A stretch of DNA of 64,000 nt from Ashinkailepas kermadecensis (Eukaryota; Arthropoda; Thecostraca; Neolepadidae), in assembly GCA_034440615.1 (NCBI GenBank), contig JAOTOM010003166.1, positions 1 to 64,000 of the forward strand, written 5' to 3'. A program made the translations under genes and the position numbers. Of the stretch, positions 37,927 to 49,188 are shown in pieces. The notes under the pieces were generated by a model that did not search any database, was not told the DNA's origin, and saw only the letters and a list, made by a program, of their open reading frames with translations. Each line of letters opens with the position of its first letter. Positions within the stretch are counted from its first letter, which is position 1.

Positions 37927-38669
37927 GTAGTACCCAGTAAACATGCCGACGTCGGCCTGCTGTCGGCATGTGTCGGAACGAGCCCGGAATTTCGTGAGCG
38001 GGATGCCGGTATCGCGCCGCTCGGCCCGACATAGGCAAACTGACCTGGAATATCAGCGCAAGTCGGGTCGAGTTCGGTACATCGATAGCATCCAGCCGAC
38101 GTCGGATCGCCTCCGGCCGACAGCGGCAAATTCCATATCGATAATGGCGTGACAATACTGGGCCGACGTCCGGTCTACAGCGGCACGAGCGGATTTAGGA
38201 ATTGAAGGTCACCGAGCGGTATGACTTCAAAGGGCGCGGACACACCGTCATGTGAGGGGGAGCGGGAGGGCAAACTGGCTCGAAGTTGTCACTAACCTGA
38301 ACCAAAGTGCGAAACTTTGAATGGGTGAACTTTGACCTCCAATCCAGTGCCGACAGCAGTCCGACGTCTGCCCGATGCTGGGCCCTACGTTGGGCCGTTG
38401 TCGGGATGTTAACTACCCGTTGTCGGCTGAAAGTGGAAGAATGCCCGCCCATGACATGCAGCCGACACTTAGCCTGGAATGTCGCTGCACATGCAGACGA
38501 CGTGGGTTCGATGTCGGGTCGATATCGGGCCACCGTCAGGCTGCTTGTGACCCGCTGTCGGCTAAGCAGCGGATCCGCTCACGTCGACATCAAGTCGACA
38601 CTAAGCCGAGATTCAACCGAGTTTTTGCCGAGATCCATGTCCACACCGATAGCCGGCCGACATTCCCCA

Positions 38670-38747
<78 letters not shown>

Positions 38748-39655
38748 GCACATATATTACCCCGACTTACTTCTTGACTTCTCGCACAATTTCCATGACG
38801 GAGCCGCAGAGGGCTCGAGCCTTCCCGGTGCTTCATATCATTGAGGTCTCATCTTGCTCTACCTGTTGGAAAGCTAGAAGCGGGAAAATGGGGAAATTGT
38901 GCTGTAAATGGGGGTGTACCAATTGCTTCTGTGACACCAAAGCGAATCTGGAAACCAGCTTTGTTCCATTTGTACGTATTTTACTGGTAAATGTCTTATA
39001 ACGCTGAAAGCAATATCTGAGACGTTTGCGTTGCGATTGTCGGATCTATCGTATATTGTAATGTTCTACAACTTTAATATCCGCAAAATGTGTCTTTAAT
39101 GAACCGCAACCAACTCATAGACGATCGTTTTAATCTTTCCTATAATTCGTCAACATATTTTCTTTAAATGTATGGACTATCTGAAACTAAATTAATTGGG
39201 AGCTGTTAGTCCTGCTTATGTGAAGTTGAGATAGGTACATAGGCATAATTTTGTTGTTTTTATGACAATAATATCTTAATATGCTTTTTGGATGTCACCT
39301 GGTGAAGTTTGGAGCTGAACGGAGCAGCTGATATAAACAGAGAACGGACAACGGAACGAAGAAGCTTGTATCAAAATGGCTCTATAATGCCTCCGACATA
39401 GTGCCGGTCAGCAGAATAATGGTTTGGTTGAAAACAAAATAGGGAGTGAGGAGTTCGAATGCGGAGCTTAAGGAGCTGGGCGGTGCCTGTTCTGCCGATA
39501 ACGATAAAATACTGTTGTTCTGAGAATCAGGTGCAATCGGCAGAGCAAGGGCGAGCATCAGCAGGATAGTGGGGGAACGTCGGCCGCATGTCGGCATGAG
39601 CGAACATTCCACTCCCCAGCCGACAGCAGGCCGCTAGAGTTCCGACAGTACCCAG
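37927..39655. mobile_element. GTCGG-rich repetitive element with 9-bp flanking direct repeat
   Basis: Dense repetition of GCCGACGTCGG, TGTCGGCATG and CCGACAGCGG words near both ends (37927-38640 and 39575-39650). AGTACCCAG occurs at both edges (about 37927 and 39644), compatible with a target-site duplication. A relative lies at 61100-61290. No transposase was recognised, so this is probably non-autonomous. Confidence 0.55.
38672..38750. repeat. (TA)n microsatellite
   Basis: About 35 TA units with a few G/C interruptions near the right end. Confidence 0.97.
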
Positions 39656-39659
39656 ACGT

Positions 39660-40380
39660 AGGCAGTGGAGTACCTAGGATTTGCTCTTGGAGAGGGAGGC
39701 AAACGAATTTGGAGGAGCCCACCTACCCCCACTTTTGAAAAAGTTCCAGGATTTGGACCACTATTTTTCAAATGGGCCCATTTTTACACTTTTTAAATCA
39801 AATAATTAGTGACCAACATAATTGTCCTATGAAGGGAGCCCAATCTATCACCATCGTTTATGAGTCACCGGATTTCAACCCTAACTTCCCCCCATCCTGT
39901 TCGAAGGATTTTCTTTTGATATCCCTTGATAAGTCATATCACACTGCTGACATTACACATACACAAATCAATTAAAAATGTTAAATTTTCCAATTTCAAG
40001 CATTCCAGTTAATAACGCCCGGTCGTCAAAACGCCAACGTTCGTGCACGTGTACACCCGCCTTGCGCACTCGGCACATTCACCACACTTAGTGCGATTAT
40101 TCGGTCTCTGTTAGGTTTCCTACATTTTGCTAACTGCTGCCACATGGTAGTCTTGTGCCATATTTTACGTGTGGAATGCTTCTTATAGGGGTTCGCTGGG
40201 GAAATTCGATTAATTCATTTCGACGATTAGTTCCCTTCTTCCCACATTTTCTGGTGGTTAAGAAATCCGGATACCCACTGAACTTTTATACACTTCATCC
40301 CTTTGATTAGATACGCTCCCAGATCAAGATTGGCTACCGAACCGAGACCCTAGCTAAGCGGTCTTTTACCGGTTGCGTTT
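39660..40380. other. no gene seen
   Basis: Mixed unique sequence without motifs. Confidence 0.45.
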
Positions 40381-41830
40381 TTCCTCGTCTACGGATGTGC
40401 TTTAGGGCTCCAGCCAACTTTTGTTACGGGCCCGGCACATTTTTTGGACCCAGACTCTATTTAAGAGTTGTGTTGCGTTTTTGCGACCGGACGGTATTTT
40501 TGAGATACAGGCGCGTTTTCAAGATCCCGATGTGTTTATTTAGTGTTCGGTATTTTTGCTCATTTTTAGTACCATATCGCCTTTTGAGGGCACAGCCGGT
40601 TTTTAGACCCCATGCGGTGCATAGCCTCGGTGTGCTTTGGGGGCCTCCCTCGTGCTCTTTTGGAGCTTTCGGTGTATTTTGAGCTGCAACACATGTTTTA
40701 AGGCCCTGCCGAATTTTGCAAGACTCGTACGCTTTGGAGGGCCCGGTTAATTTTCGACTCCTGTTGTGCTCTCTGGGTCCTGTTGTGCTTATTGCGGGTT
40801 CCTGACGCACATTTGTGAGACCCAGCATGATTTTGGGGGCTCCGGCATAATTTCTCAGGATCCCGGCACGACTTTTCTGGCCTAGGTGCATGATTCCACG
40901 GGACCTGACGCTAGTTTTCTGGACTTGAGATAATTTTTGGTGAATTCTGATTTTTTTTAAGTCCGAGACACGGCCTGATTTTTCCGTCCCCGGTGACATA
41001 TTTTTGTTTCCCGCCGCCATTTTTTGTCGAGCTCTGGTACGTTTTTTTGGTGCCGTACATGATTTTTGACGGCATCTGGTGGTATGTTTGGGGCCACGGA
41101 GCGATTTTCCTGGCTCGAACATTCATTTTTCGGAATCTCCTTATTTTGGAGGGCTCCGACTTTATTTTTATGGGGTCCCAATGCGATTTTTGGGGCTACG
41201 CTGTGCTTATTTGAGGCAATTGTGATGTCCCCAAAATAACCCCAAATATAATTATATTTGCGTTTATATGAGTCTATATCTATATGCGTGATATATGAGC
41301 CCCGAGGGGTATGTTTGATGCCAAGACCAGAATTTTGGTCTGCCGACGAGAATTGTGGGTCCCGAGCGCGATATTGTGGGGAATCGGCGCGAGTTTGCGG
41401 GGCGCGTTGTATTTAGCTGTGCCCCAGCGCGATTTTGGCTGGCCCCGGCGCACATCTTCGGGCCCGGCGCGATCTTTTTTTTGTGCTGTATGTATGTATG
41501 TATTTACAGTATTTATACTGTGCTTATATACTCGAATTTCGGAGGCTCAGACGCGACTTTATGGAACCTCAGGACGATTTTTGGGGACCCCGGCACGATC
41601 CTTGAGACCCCACCCGTTGGTTGGTTATTGGTTTTTACGACACATGGACCGTTGAGTCATATAGCGTCGCCAATCTCTCACGCTGATTGGCCGCGGGCGA
41701 AGAATAGCGACAGGTGAGACTCGAACCCACAATCTTTCGATTGTGAGACGAGCAACTTACCCCTAGACTACTCGTCCCCTACCCGTTCAGGGTGGGGGAG
41801 GGGGTGTTTGCCTCTTTGGTACGCCACTGC
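40381..41830 (-). repeat. ~30-bp degenerate satellite element, copy 3 (SINE-interrupted)
   Basis: Units such as GGACCCCGGCACGATTTTTT spaced about 30 bp. Read on the minus strand it starts at GTACCAAAGAGGCAAACACC (about 41825). It abuts copy 2 head to tail. A SINE occupies 41619-41780. Confidence 0.8.
41619..41780 (-). mobile_element. tRNA-like SINE (family S2), minus orientation
   Basis: The reverse complement starts GGGGACGAGTAGTCTAGGGG (box A-like) with GGGTTCGAGTCTCACCTGTC (box B) and ends in (CCAA)n. ACCCGTT flanks both sides (41612-41618 and 41781-41787), a likely target duplication. Confidence 0.88.
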
Positions 41831-43435
41831 GGCTGCTCAACGAGTTTTTTCCCAGCCGATGGCACCCTTCAGAGTAGAAAGGCCTTCGGTGAGCTTTCTT
41901 TCGGGATCTGTTCTGAATATTCCGGTGCTCGGGTCGATTCAATGGTGTCCCTTTGCGATTTTTTTGTGTTGAGTTCTACTTTTTGTAAGCCTCCTGTGGG
42001 AGATTTTTAGGCCCCGGTATGATCCTTCGGGTTCCCGGTGCATTTTTTGATGCCCCAACACGCTTGTTTTCCGGGATCCGACACGTTCTTTTGTGTGTGG
42101 GGGTCTTTGACGCAATTTTTGTGGCCGCAGTGACGTTCTGGGCAGCCTTTGCTTTTCGAGAAGACGGCTGCAACTTGTGGAACTTCGGCTTGACTTTTTT
42201 GGCCCCTAGTGTGATTTTGAAGGGCAGCGACGCGTTTTTTTCTGCCTAAGTGCAATTTTGGGGAGCTTCATCATCATTTGTTTGGATACCTAGCGCAAGT
42301 TTTAGTGGTTTTGACACACTTTGGGGTCCAACATTTGTTTACGCTTTGGGAGCTTTTGGAACGATTGTTGGAACTCCAGCGTGATTTTTCATCTTCGAAC
42401 TGTTTTTTCGTTGCCCCGATTTCACTTTTTGGGTGGTCCCGATGAGACTTCTAGGGCCCCTGTGCGACCCGTCGAGACCCTAGCGTGATTTTCATGGGCC
42501 CGAGCGCGACTTTTTGTACCCCCAGGCTCAGGGTGATTTTCAGGGGCCCCGGCCCGGCCTTTTGCGGTTCCGTTATGATTTACAAGAACCCTGGCATTAT
42601 TTTTTTAAAAACCGGTGTGATTTACAGGGATGTTGGTCCAACATTTTGTGAGCCATAGTGCGATTTTCGGGGGCTTTGGCTTGATCTTTTGGTCCCCAGC
42701 GTGATTTTCATGGGCCCAACCTGTCTTTTGGGACCCATCGTGAGCTTCAAGTACCCTGGTACGACTTTTGTTGATCCCAGCGTGATTTTCAGGTGCTCAG
42801 GTCCGAACATTTTAGTCCCCCAGCGTGATTTTCAGGGGCCCGGACTGTCTTCTGGGGCCCCAGCATCATCTCAAAGGGCCCGGCGAGACATCCTGGGCAC
42901 CAGCGTGATTTCTAGGGACCCTGGCGCGACCTTTTGAGGCCTAGAGTAATTTTTGTTGGTCCTAGTGCTACTTTTCGGAGGCCCAGGCGCAACTTTTTGT
43001 GGACCCCATTGGTGTTTTCTGGCTCCCGATCTCACTTGCCCCGATCCTACTTTTTGGAGCACTCAGCGTCATTTTTATAGGCTCGGGAACGATTTTGGAC
43101 CCTTAATGTGTTGTTAAGGGGCCTTGGTGCGACTTTGGGGCCACAGGGTCATATTCATGGGCCCCGTGCGCCTCTTTGGGGCCACAATGTGAATTTTAGG
43201 GCACCGTGGGATTTTTTTGGGGGGGCCCCAAGCGTCATTTTCACGGGCCCATGCTCGACTTTTTGGAGTTCCAATGTGATTTTAAGGCCCCAGCGCGATT
43301 TTGGGGAGCCCAAGCGTGATTTTTAGGGCGCCTGACTCAATTTTTTCCGAACCCCGGTGCGATTATTGGGGGCCCCACAACCTCTCAGTGGGGGCACGGC
43401 CCTTTTTTCCCCTCCCCCTTCGGTACGCCTTGGGA
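41821..43435 (-). repeat. ~30-bp degenerate satellite element, copy 2
   Basis: Units such as CCCCAGCGTGATTTTCAGGG and GGCCCGGGCGCGACTTTTTG. Its minus-strand tail (41821-41890: CTTTCTACTC … GTTGAGCAGCCGCAGTGGCG on the reverse strand) matches 36850-36925 of copy 1. Confidence 0.85.
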
Positions 43436-43440
43436 CGTAG

Positions 43441-44380
43441 AGCGCAGAGCTCGGTGCCCTACGTCCAAAGGCACCCCATTGGAGTGCCTCGAATCGCCCC
43501 CGTTGGGTTGCACAATGGATGAAGGCAATGATGGCACAATTAATGGATGGGCGGGCCCAATTGGACGGGGGGGGGTAAGCTCTAGAATACCCTCGTTAAA
43601 AGTGGAAAATATTGTGGGAGCAAAGCCAACGTGCCCCCTCAATGTACATTGAGTGGACACTTGTCCCATGAAAAGTATATAAAACAACACCCCCGCTTGC
43701 GTCCCTCCAAAACTTCGCGAAATTATAATTACACGGATGACGTTGCATGGGAAAAATGAACCTATAAAACGTTCTCCTCTTGCCCCCCCCCCCCTTCCTC
43801 CCATGCAGAATCAGTAGCAACGCCAATTTGAGACTAGCCCTCAATCAAATCGTAGGTCCGCATTGCCCCTCCCTCGTCACGGTAGCCCGGTGCTGGGTTT
43901 GTTTAATTTATGAGAACCTATTGCAGGCCACCAGATCATATTGAAGACATTTTACTTAGGGTGACGACGGCGACAGGAGCCAAAATATGCACAAATACGA
44001 AGAATTTGTTTGTGATCAGCAAATTGTCCCCATTAGTAAAAGCATATTTTACGATCCCTGGGGTATTCCCCAATATCCCACCCATTTGGTTCTTGATCCG
44101 CACCTTGGACAGCTAGAGCTAGCTTGGTTGCGCCACTGACCGTCATGCACATGCCCTTGGTATGATGCAGACTCGAACGAATTTCCTGATATTCAGGGGG
44201 AAAGCCAGGAATATTATTACGTGGAGTGGCAAAACAAAATATGATGAAACAGAAACCGCTTTCGGCGCACTGGTTGCACCCCTGACTCGGACAGTGACAT
44301 CACAGTGACCAATAGACGCAACGCCCCCACCCCGTCCCCATCATCCCACCTAAAAATCCTTCGACGAGGTCCTGTTTGCC
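43441..44380. other. no gene seen
   Basis: Upstream flank of calreticulin. C-runs and G-runs are at 43570-43577 and 43785-43795. Open frames carry no motif. Confidence 0.45.
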
Positions 44381-44472
44381 CACTCCGAGTTTTCCGGTCG
44401 ATGACGCGCCGCTGATTCCGGCCCAGGCAGGGTATCTTTCGCCGACGACCACTGGCGCCGCTGACGTCTTCC

Positions 44473-44491
44473 CGTGGCTCGCGCTCATTGG
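44473..44491 (-). promoter_or_regulatory. ER-stress response element (ERSE), reverse
   Basis: CGTGG, nine bases, ATTGG: an exact reverse match to the ERSE consensus CCAAT-N9-CCACG. In mammals ERSE is bound by NF-Y at CCAAT and by ATF6/XBP1 at CCACG; that mechanism is carried over here by inference. Confidence 0.8.
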
Positions 44492-44538
44492 TCGAAAATT
44501 TGGACCAATGGGATTCGGCCAATGCATACCGCTCAGGA

Positions 44539-44557
44539 CCAATGGCAGATGTCCACG
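44539..44557 (+). promoter_or_regulatory. ER-stress response element (ERSE), forward
   Basis: CCAAT, nine bases (GGCAGATGT), CCACG: exact consensus spacing and sequence, about 110 bp upstream of the start codon. Between the two ERSEs a CCAAT-N9-CCAAT pair (44505-44523) keeps the same spacing but lacks CCACG. Confidence 0.85.
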
Positions 44558-44665
44558 AGTGGCGACCGCCTGAAACTGTGGAAAGCGCTGGTGTAGCTGA
44601 GCGCACCGGTCGCGTTATTCGACGTTTAGTTTGGACCTGGGGAGGTGCTGAATTTGTTTTCAGCC

Positions 44666-44744
44666 ATGAGGGTGCTCGTTCTTGTAGCCCTCGTCTCGTT
44701 AGTTCGAGGAGATATATTGTTCCAAGACAAATTCACCGATGGAG
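44666..44744 (+). CDS. CALR: calreticulin exon 1
   Basis: Encodes the signal peptide and [11 protein letters not shown]. The donor GTGAGT follows at 44745. Ends in phase 1, completing an Asp codon with exon 2 (GDEW). Confidence 0.95.
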
Positions 44745-47700
44745 GTGAGTCCAGTAACCGGCCCAGTTTCTGTCCATTGTTTTGTATTGAGGTACATCTA
44801 CGGTGCTACCTGGCGTCAATGCCTAGTTACTGGTTATTGTTTTGTAGGTACCTCTGGGATAGATAGGTACCTACGGGCGGTCTATAACCGATGCAGTTGA
44901 TGCGCCCAAAAACCCTAATACCTAGCTAAGCAGGGGTGTAGGATCACAAGATCAGTTCATGAGTTTGGTGGTCCCAGCACTGGATCGATCGGTATAATTG
45001 GAGATCAAAGTAATTTTTGATTCTTTGGAATGTCTATTTTGAATACACGGCATTTTAACGTAAAAATTACTGTGACCACTCATTTTCTCTGCAAATGATT
45101 ACTTTTCAGTTGGCAAAGAAATAAACGATCAAAATCTTCACTACAAATAAAGCACATCACATATAATTATTGGTATATACCTATCAAGATAAAATGTGAC
45201 TTTTTTATTTTTTTTATTTTCATATGGGGTATTTGAACGTGGAAATGATGATGCGACTACCCATTTTCTCTGCAAATGATTACTTTTCAGTTGGCAAAGA
45301 AATACACTAGCAAAATCCTCACTACAAATATAGCATATTGAGTATACTGGTTTTCCGGTTAGGTTAGGCATGTTTTGTTATGTTATGTTATGTTAGGCTA
45401 GGTTAGGTTATGTTAGGCTAGGTTAGGTTAGGTTAGATTAGATTATATTATATTATGCTATGATACATTTAATATATTATGCTGAAAATGAGTGACCACG
45501 TCGCCTTCATCATGTCAAAGCATACCATTACAAAAAAAAACTACAAATCACATTTTACCTTGATCTTGATATTTACCCCTAGGGTATGACTTAAAAGTAA
45601 TCATTTGCTGTGAAAATGAGTGACTGCATCATCTTCGTCATGTCAGAAAGCATACAATTACAAAAAAAATCCACAAAATCACATTTTACCTTGATCTTGA
45701 TATTTACCTAATTATCCATACCTGGTGTGCCATAGACGTGATAAAGAATGAATTCTACACTTCATGCACTCAATTTAACACTGACTTAGAAAACCTTGTT
45801 TCTGCCTTAATTAGACATTTATTTCCGAGAATTCATACTCCCAGACTGATGTGTCCACAATGCGACCAAGGCCGGGAATTCCTTGCGATGCTGTAATCGT
45901 TACGGCAGTGCTGTTCAACACATCCTCAAAGGTTTAGTATGTATATTTACTAAGATGACAAGTGTGTTTAGTAAGAATATTTACTATAGGCACTATATGA
46001 CCATTGCAGTCGATGCGCCCTTTAAACCCAAATAACAAGAATATTTACTAAACTTCTGGAAGTTTAGTACGTATTGTTACTAGTTGCCTATACAATGTTG
46101 CATATATTTGATGAAGTCATGGTCTAAAAATTTGCTTTGGAGGATTCTGGTTTTCCAGTTAGGTCACATCAGGTCAGATTATATTATATTAGATTACATT
46201 AGGTTATATTATGCTACGATACATTTTATGTATCATGCTACATTATCTTTGTCTAGGTTAGGTTAGGTTACTTGTGCCTATGACGTCATCAATTGTATCG
46301 ACCGCCATTGACTTAAAAGTAATCATTTGCAGTGAAAATGAGTGATCACAGTCTTCATCATGTCAGAAAGCATACTATTCCATGAAAAAAAATCAGAATT
46401 TACCTTGATCTCCAAATTTACCTGATGATCAACCTAGGGTACCCCCAAATCAAATTAAATGCCCCAAATCAAATACCAATTTCTCCCCAGATTTGGGCCA
46501 CTGTTTTGCCATGTTAATAAAATGTTATAAATATTATTTTCCATTTTCCATGACCTGAACCTGGCCTATCCAGGGACAAAATAATCAAAAATGTAGATAA
46601 ACCCGTGGGTCAATACAAAGCTATCACTCAGCAATTAGTGAATTCAGCGCAGTACTCTAAAATGGTTAATAGAAAAACTATTAAATATGGAGAATTGATT
46701 TAGTGCTGAAGCTTCTTTTGCTTCACATCATGCCTAATTTCATTATTGTTTTTGTGATATTTACATATGTTATTTCAAATTTCTGTTCATTAAAATGGAT
46801 TAAGCAGTACAAAAAGAAACATGTAACACCAAACTCCACATTATCAGGGCAAGTGACCAGTGTGATTATTTATTTAAGAAAACTTAGAATAGGATTGTTT
46901 GTACTAGGATTGTTTGTACTTTCAGTTTATCAAAAAGAACAGTCACCACCAATACTAAGGAATACTTAGAAGAACCATGAGAATATCATCACAGCTCATT
47001 GGAAATTTTGGGCTATCGTACATCTATTTGAACATTAGTATGCCATACTTGACATTTATGCATTGCTCAAATTTTTCATAAGTATGACTTCCAAAGTTGG
47101 TGGATGAGCTGCAAGCTGGGGATGGAGGAGCCCTCCCAACTGAATAGGGGAAGAGGGGGGGGGTCTGAACACTTCAGACATACAACAAATGGCTCTACTG
47201 CTGCTTTTGTATTGCCAAACCTGTAATTGTGCTGTTTACTGAACACACAAATGAACAAGCTAACCATATTTACACTTCCCTTCAATTAAAATCCTAACCA
47301 CTTGCAAAGAGCAACTTTAAAGCAGATAATTATTTTGTTGTGGTGTGCCATATTCTGAACATGTCCAGGATTACTTCACTGTGGCTGTTGTGGTGCAAGC
47401 TATTCAGGCACTAAAAATACTGCATGTAAAGAAAGCATACGACCTTCAATATACCAGGAGGTGCTGAGTTGACATCAAAAGTAACGTTAAGGATTATACT
47501 TTATTAGGTACTCAACGTTTCGGCCAGGGGCCATCGTCAGGAGGCCATCGTCGCCAGGGACTCCTGACGATGGCCCCTGGCCGAAACGTTGAGTACCTAA
47601 TAAAGTATAATCCTTAACGTTACTTTTGATGTCAACTCGGCACCTCCTGGTATATTGAAGGTCGTATGCTTTCTTTACATGCAATGTCTAAAACCCAGGA

Positions 47701-49149
47701 GCATCTAAGAGCCATTCTTTGTTGTATTAAACTAAAAATACTGGTGTAATTTGAAAAATAAAATATTTGAGGTCACTTTCTTATGGTTTTCTTAAGCCAA
47801 CTGCTCTCGGAAGCCTAAAATGATGCCTGCAGTCTTCACTAGCTCCATACACAAAGAATCTGGTAGAACTATGTGATCAGACCTTCATATTTTGGTAGAG
47901 AAAGACCCATTGTGTATGAATACCTCCATCTTTTTGCTACTTACATGCTGAACATGATGTGGGAGACATCCAAATGTAGGTGTTTGGGGAGCTGAGCATG
48001 TTCAGATGCCCCCTGGTTCCCCTAGGATTATACACCCCTGTAACTAAGATAGGTTGGTAGGTACCTCCCTACATAACTAGGGGCAAATTTGCAGTTTAAG
48101 GAAGCTTGACTTTTGAAATCTCATTTTCTAATGAAATGTTTATGAATGTGGTGAACATGTGGCCACTTATTTCCTCTGCAAATGCATACTTTTCAGTTGG
48201 CAGGAAAGATAACCCCAAAAAGGGGCTTTGAGTTGGGAAATATAGTATGAAATATAATGTTGAAAATCAAGAAAGAATGATTTAACATAACCTGACCCAA
48301 CCTTGCCTAACATTTAATGCAAGAAAGCAAATTATTTTATGATTGAAAATTTCCAGACATTTTTTTCTCAAATTTTGAAATAAAAAGCCTAAGCTTGGCT
48401 AACTTGAAATGTTTTGAAGAAAAACTCTTTTATAAAAAATCAGAATTGTTTGCTTATAACAAAACCCTAACATAGCCAAACCTAACTCCTTTGTATGCTT
48501 CATGGAGGTAAAATGTGTTGTCTTGTTTCATGGTTACCTTAAACTGCAATAATACTTACCCATGTAGGTACTTTGCATATTTTTGCATCTGATGGATTTA
48601 ACCAGAATCTGGTCAGAAAATTTCAGAATGCCATGTTTATTAACATGTGATCAGTCATTCCTTTTGCAAATGCTTCTTTTTCAGTTTGAAAGTAAAATAA
48701 CACCAAAAAGAGTATATTGTTATTCCTTTTGCAAATGCTTCTTTTTCAGTTTGAACGTAAAATAACACCAAAAAGGGTATATGAGCAAGGTAATCTATAA
48801 CTAAAACTGATTATTTATCCTGATTAATTTTTAAACAATACAAAGACAGTTGGGTGTATTATTATTATTTCCTTAATTGTATAAATGCAACATTTTATCT
48901 ATTCAAACCTGCATAAAAAAAATAGCTAGGTCTGTTATATTGAAATAAATGATTAAATAAACAAATCAGTATTATTTAGTTAAAACCGAATCTTCAATTT
49001 TGACCATAATGGGCAAATATGCAAAACTAAATCCTCAAAAAGGGGAAAAAAAAAAAAACTTCCTTCCTTTTTTTTTTTTTTTCCCCTAAAATTAAAAAAA
49101 AATAAAAATTCCCCCCCCCCCCTTTCTTTAATAAATATCTATCCCCCCC

Positions 49150-49188
<39 letters not shown>

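Larger units (their letters stand above)
44381..44665 (+). promoter_or_regulatory. calreticulin promoter / 5' UTR
   Basis: GC-rich, CpG-containing, TATA-less sequence just upstream of the calreticulin ATG. Four CCAAT boxes (one reversed) lie within 60 bp at 44487-44543, and two of them form exact ER-stress response elements. A TGACGTC half-site is at 44462-44468. The transcription start cannot be placed from sequence alone. Confidence 0.7.
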
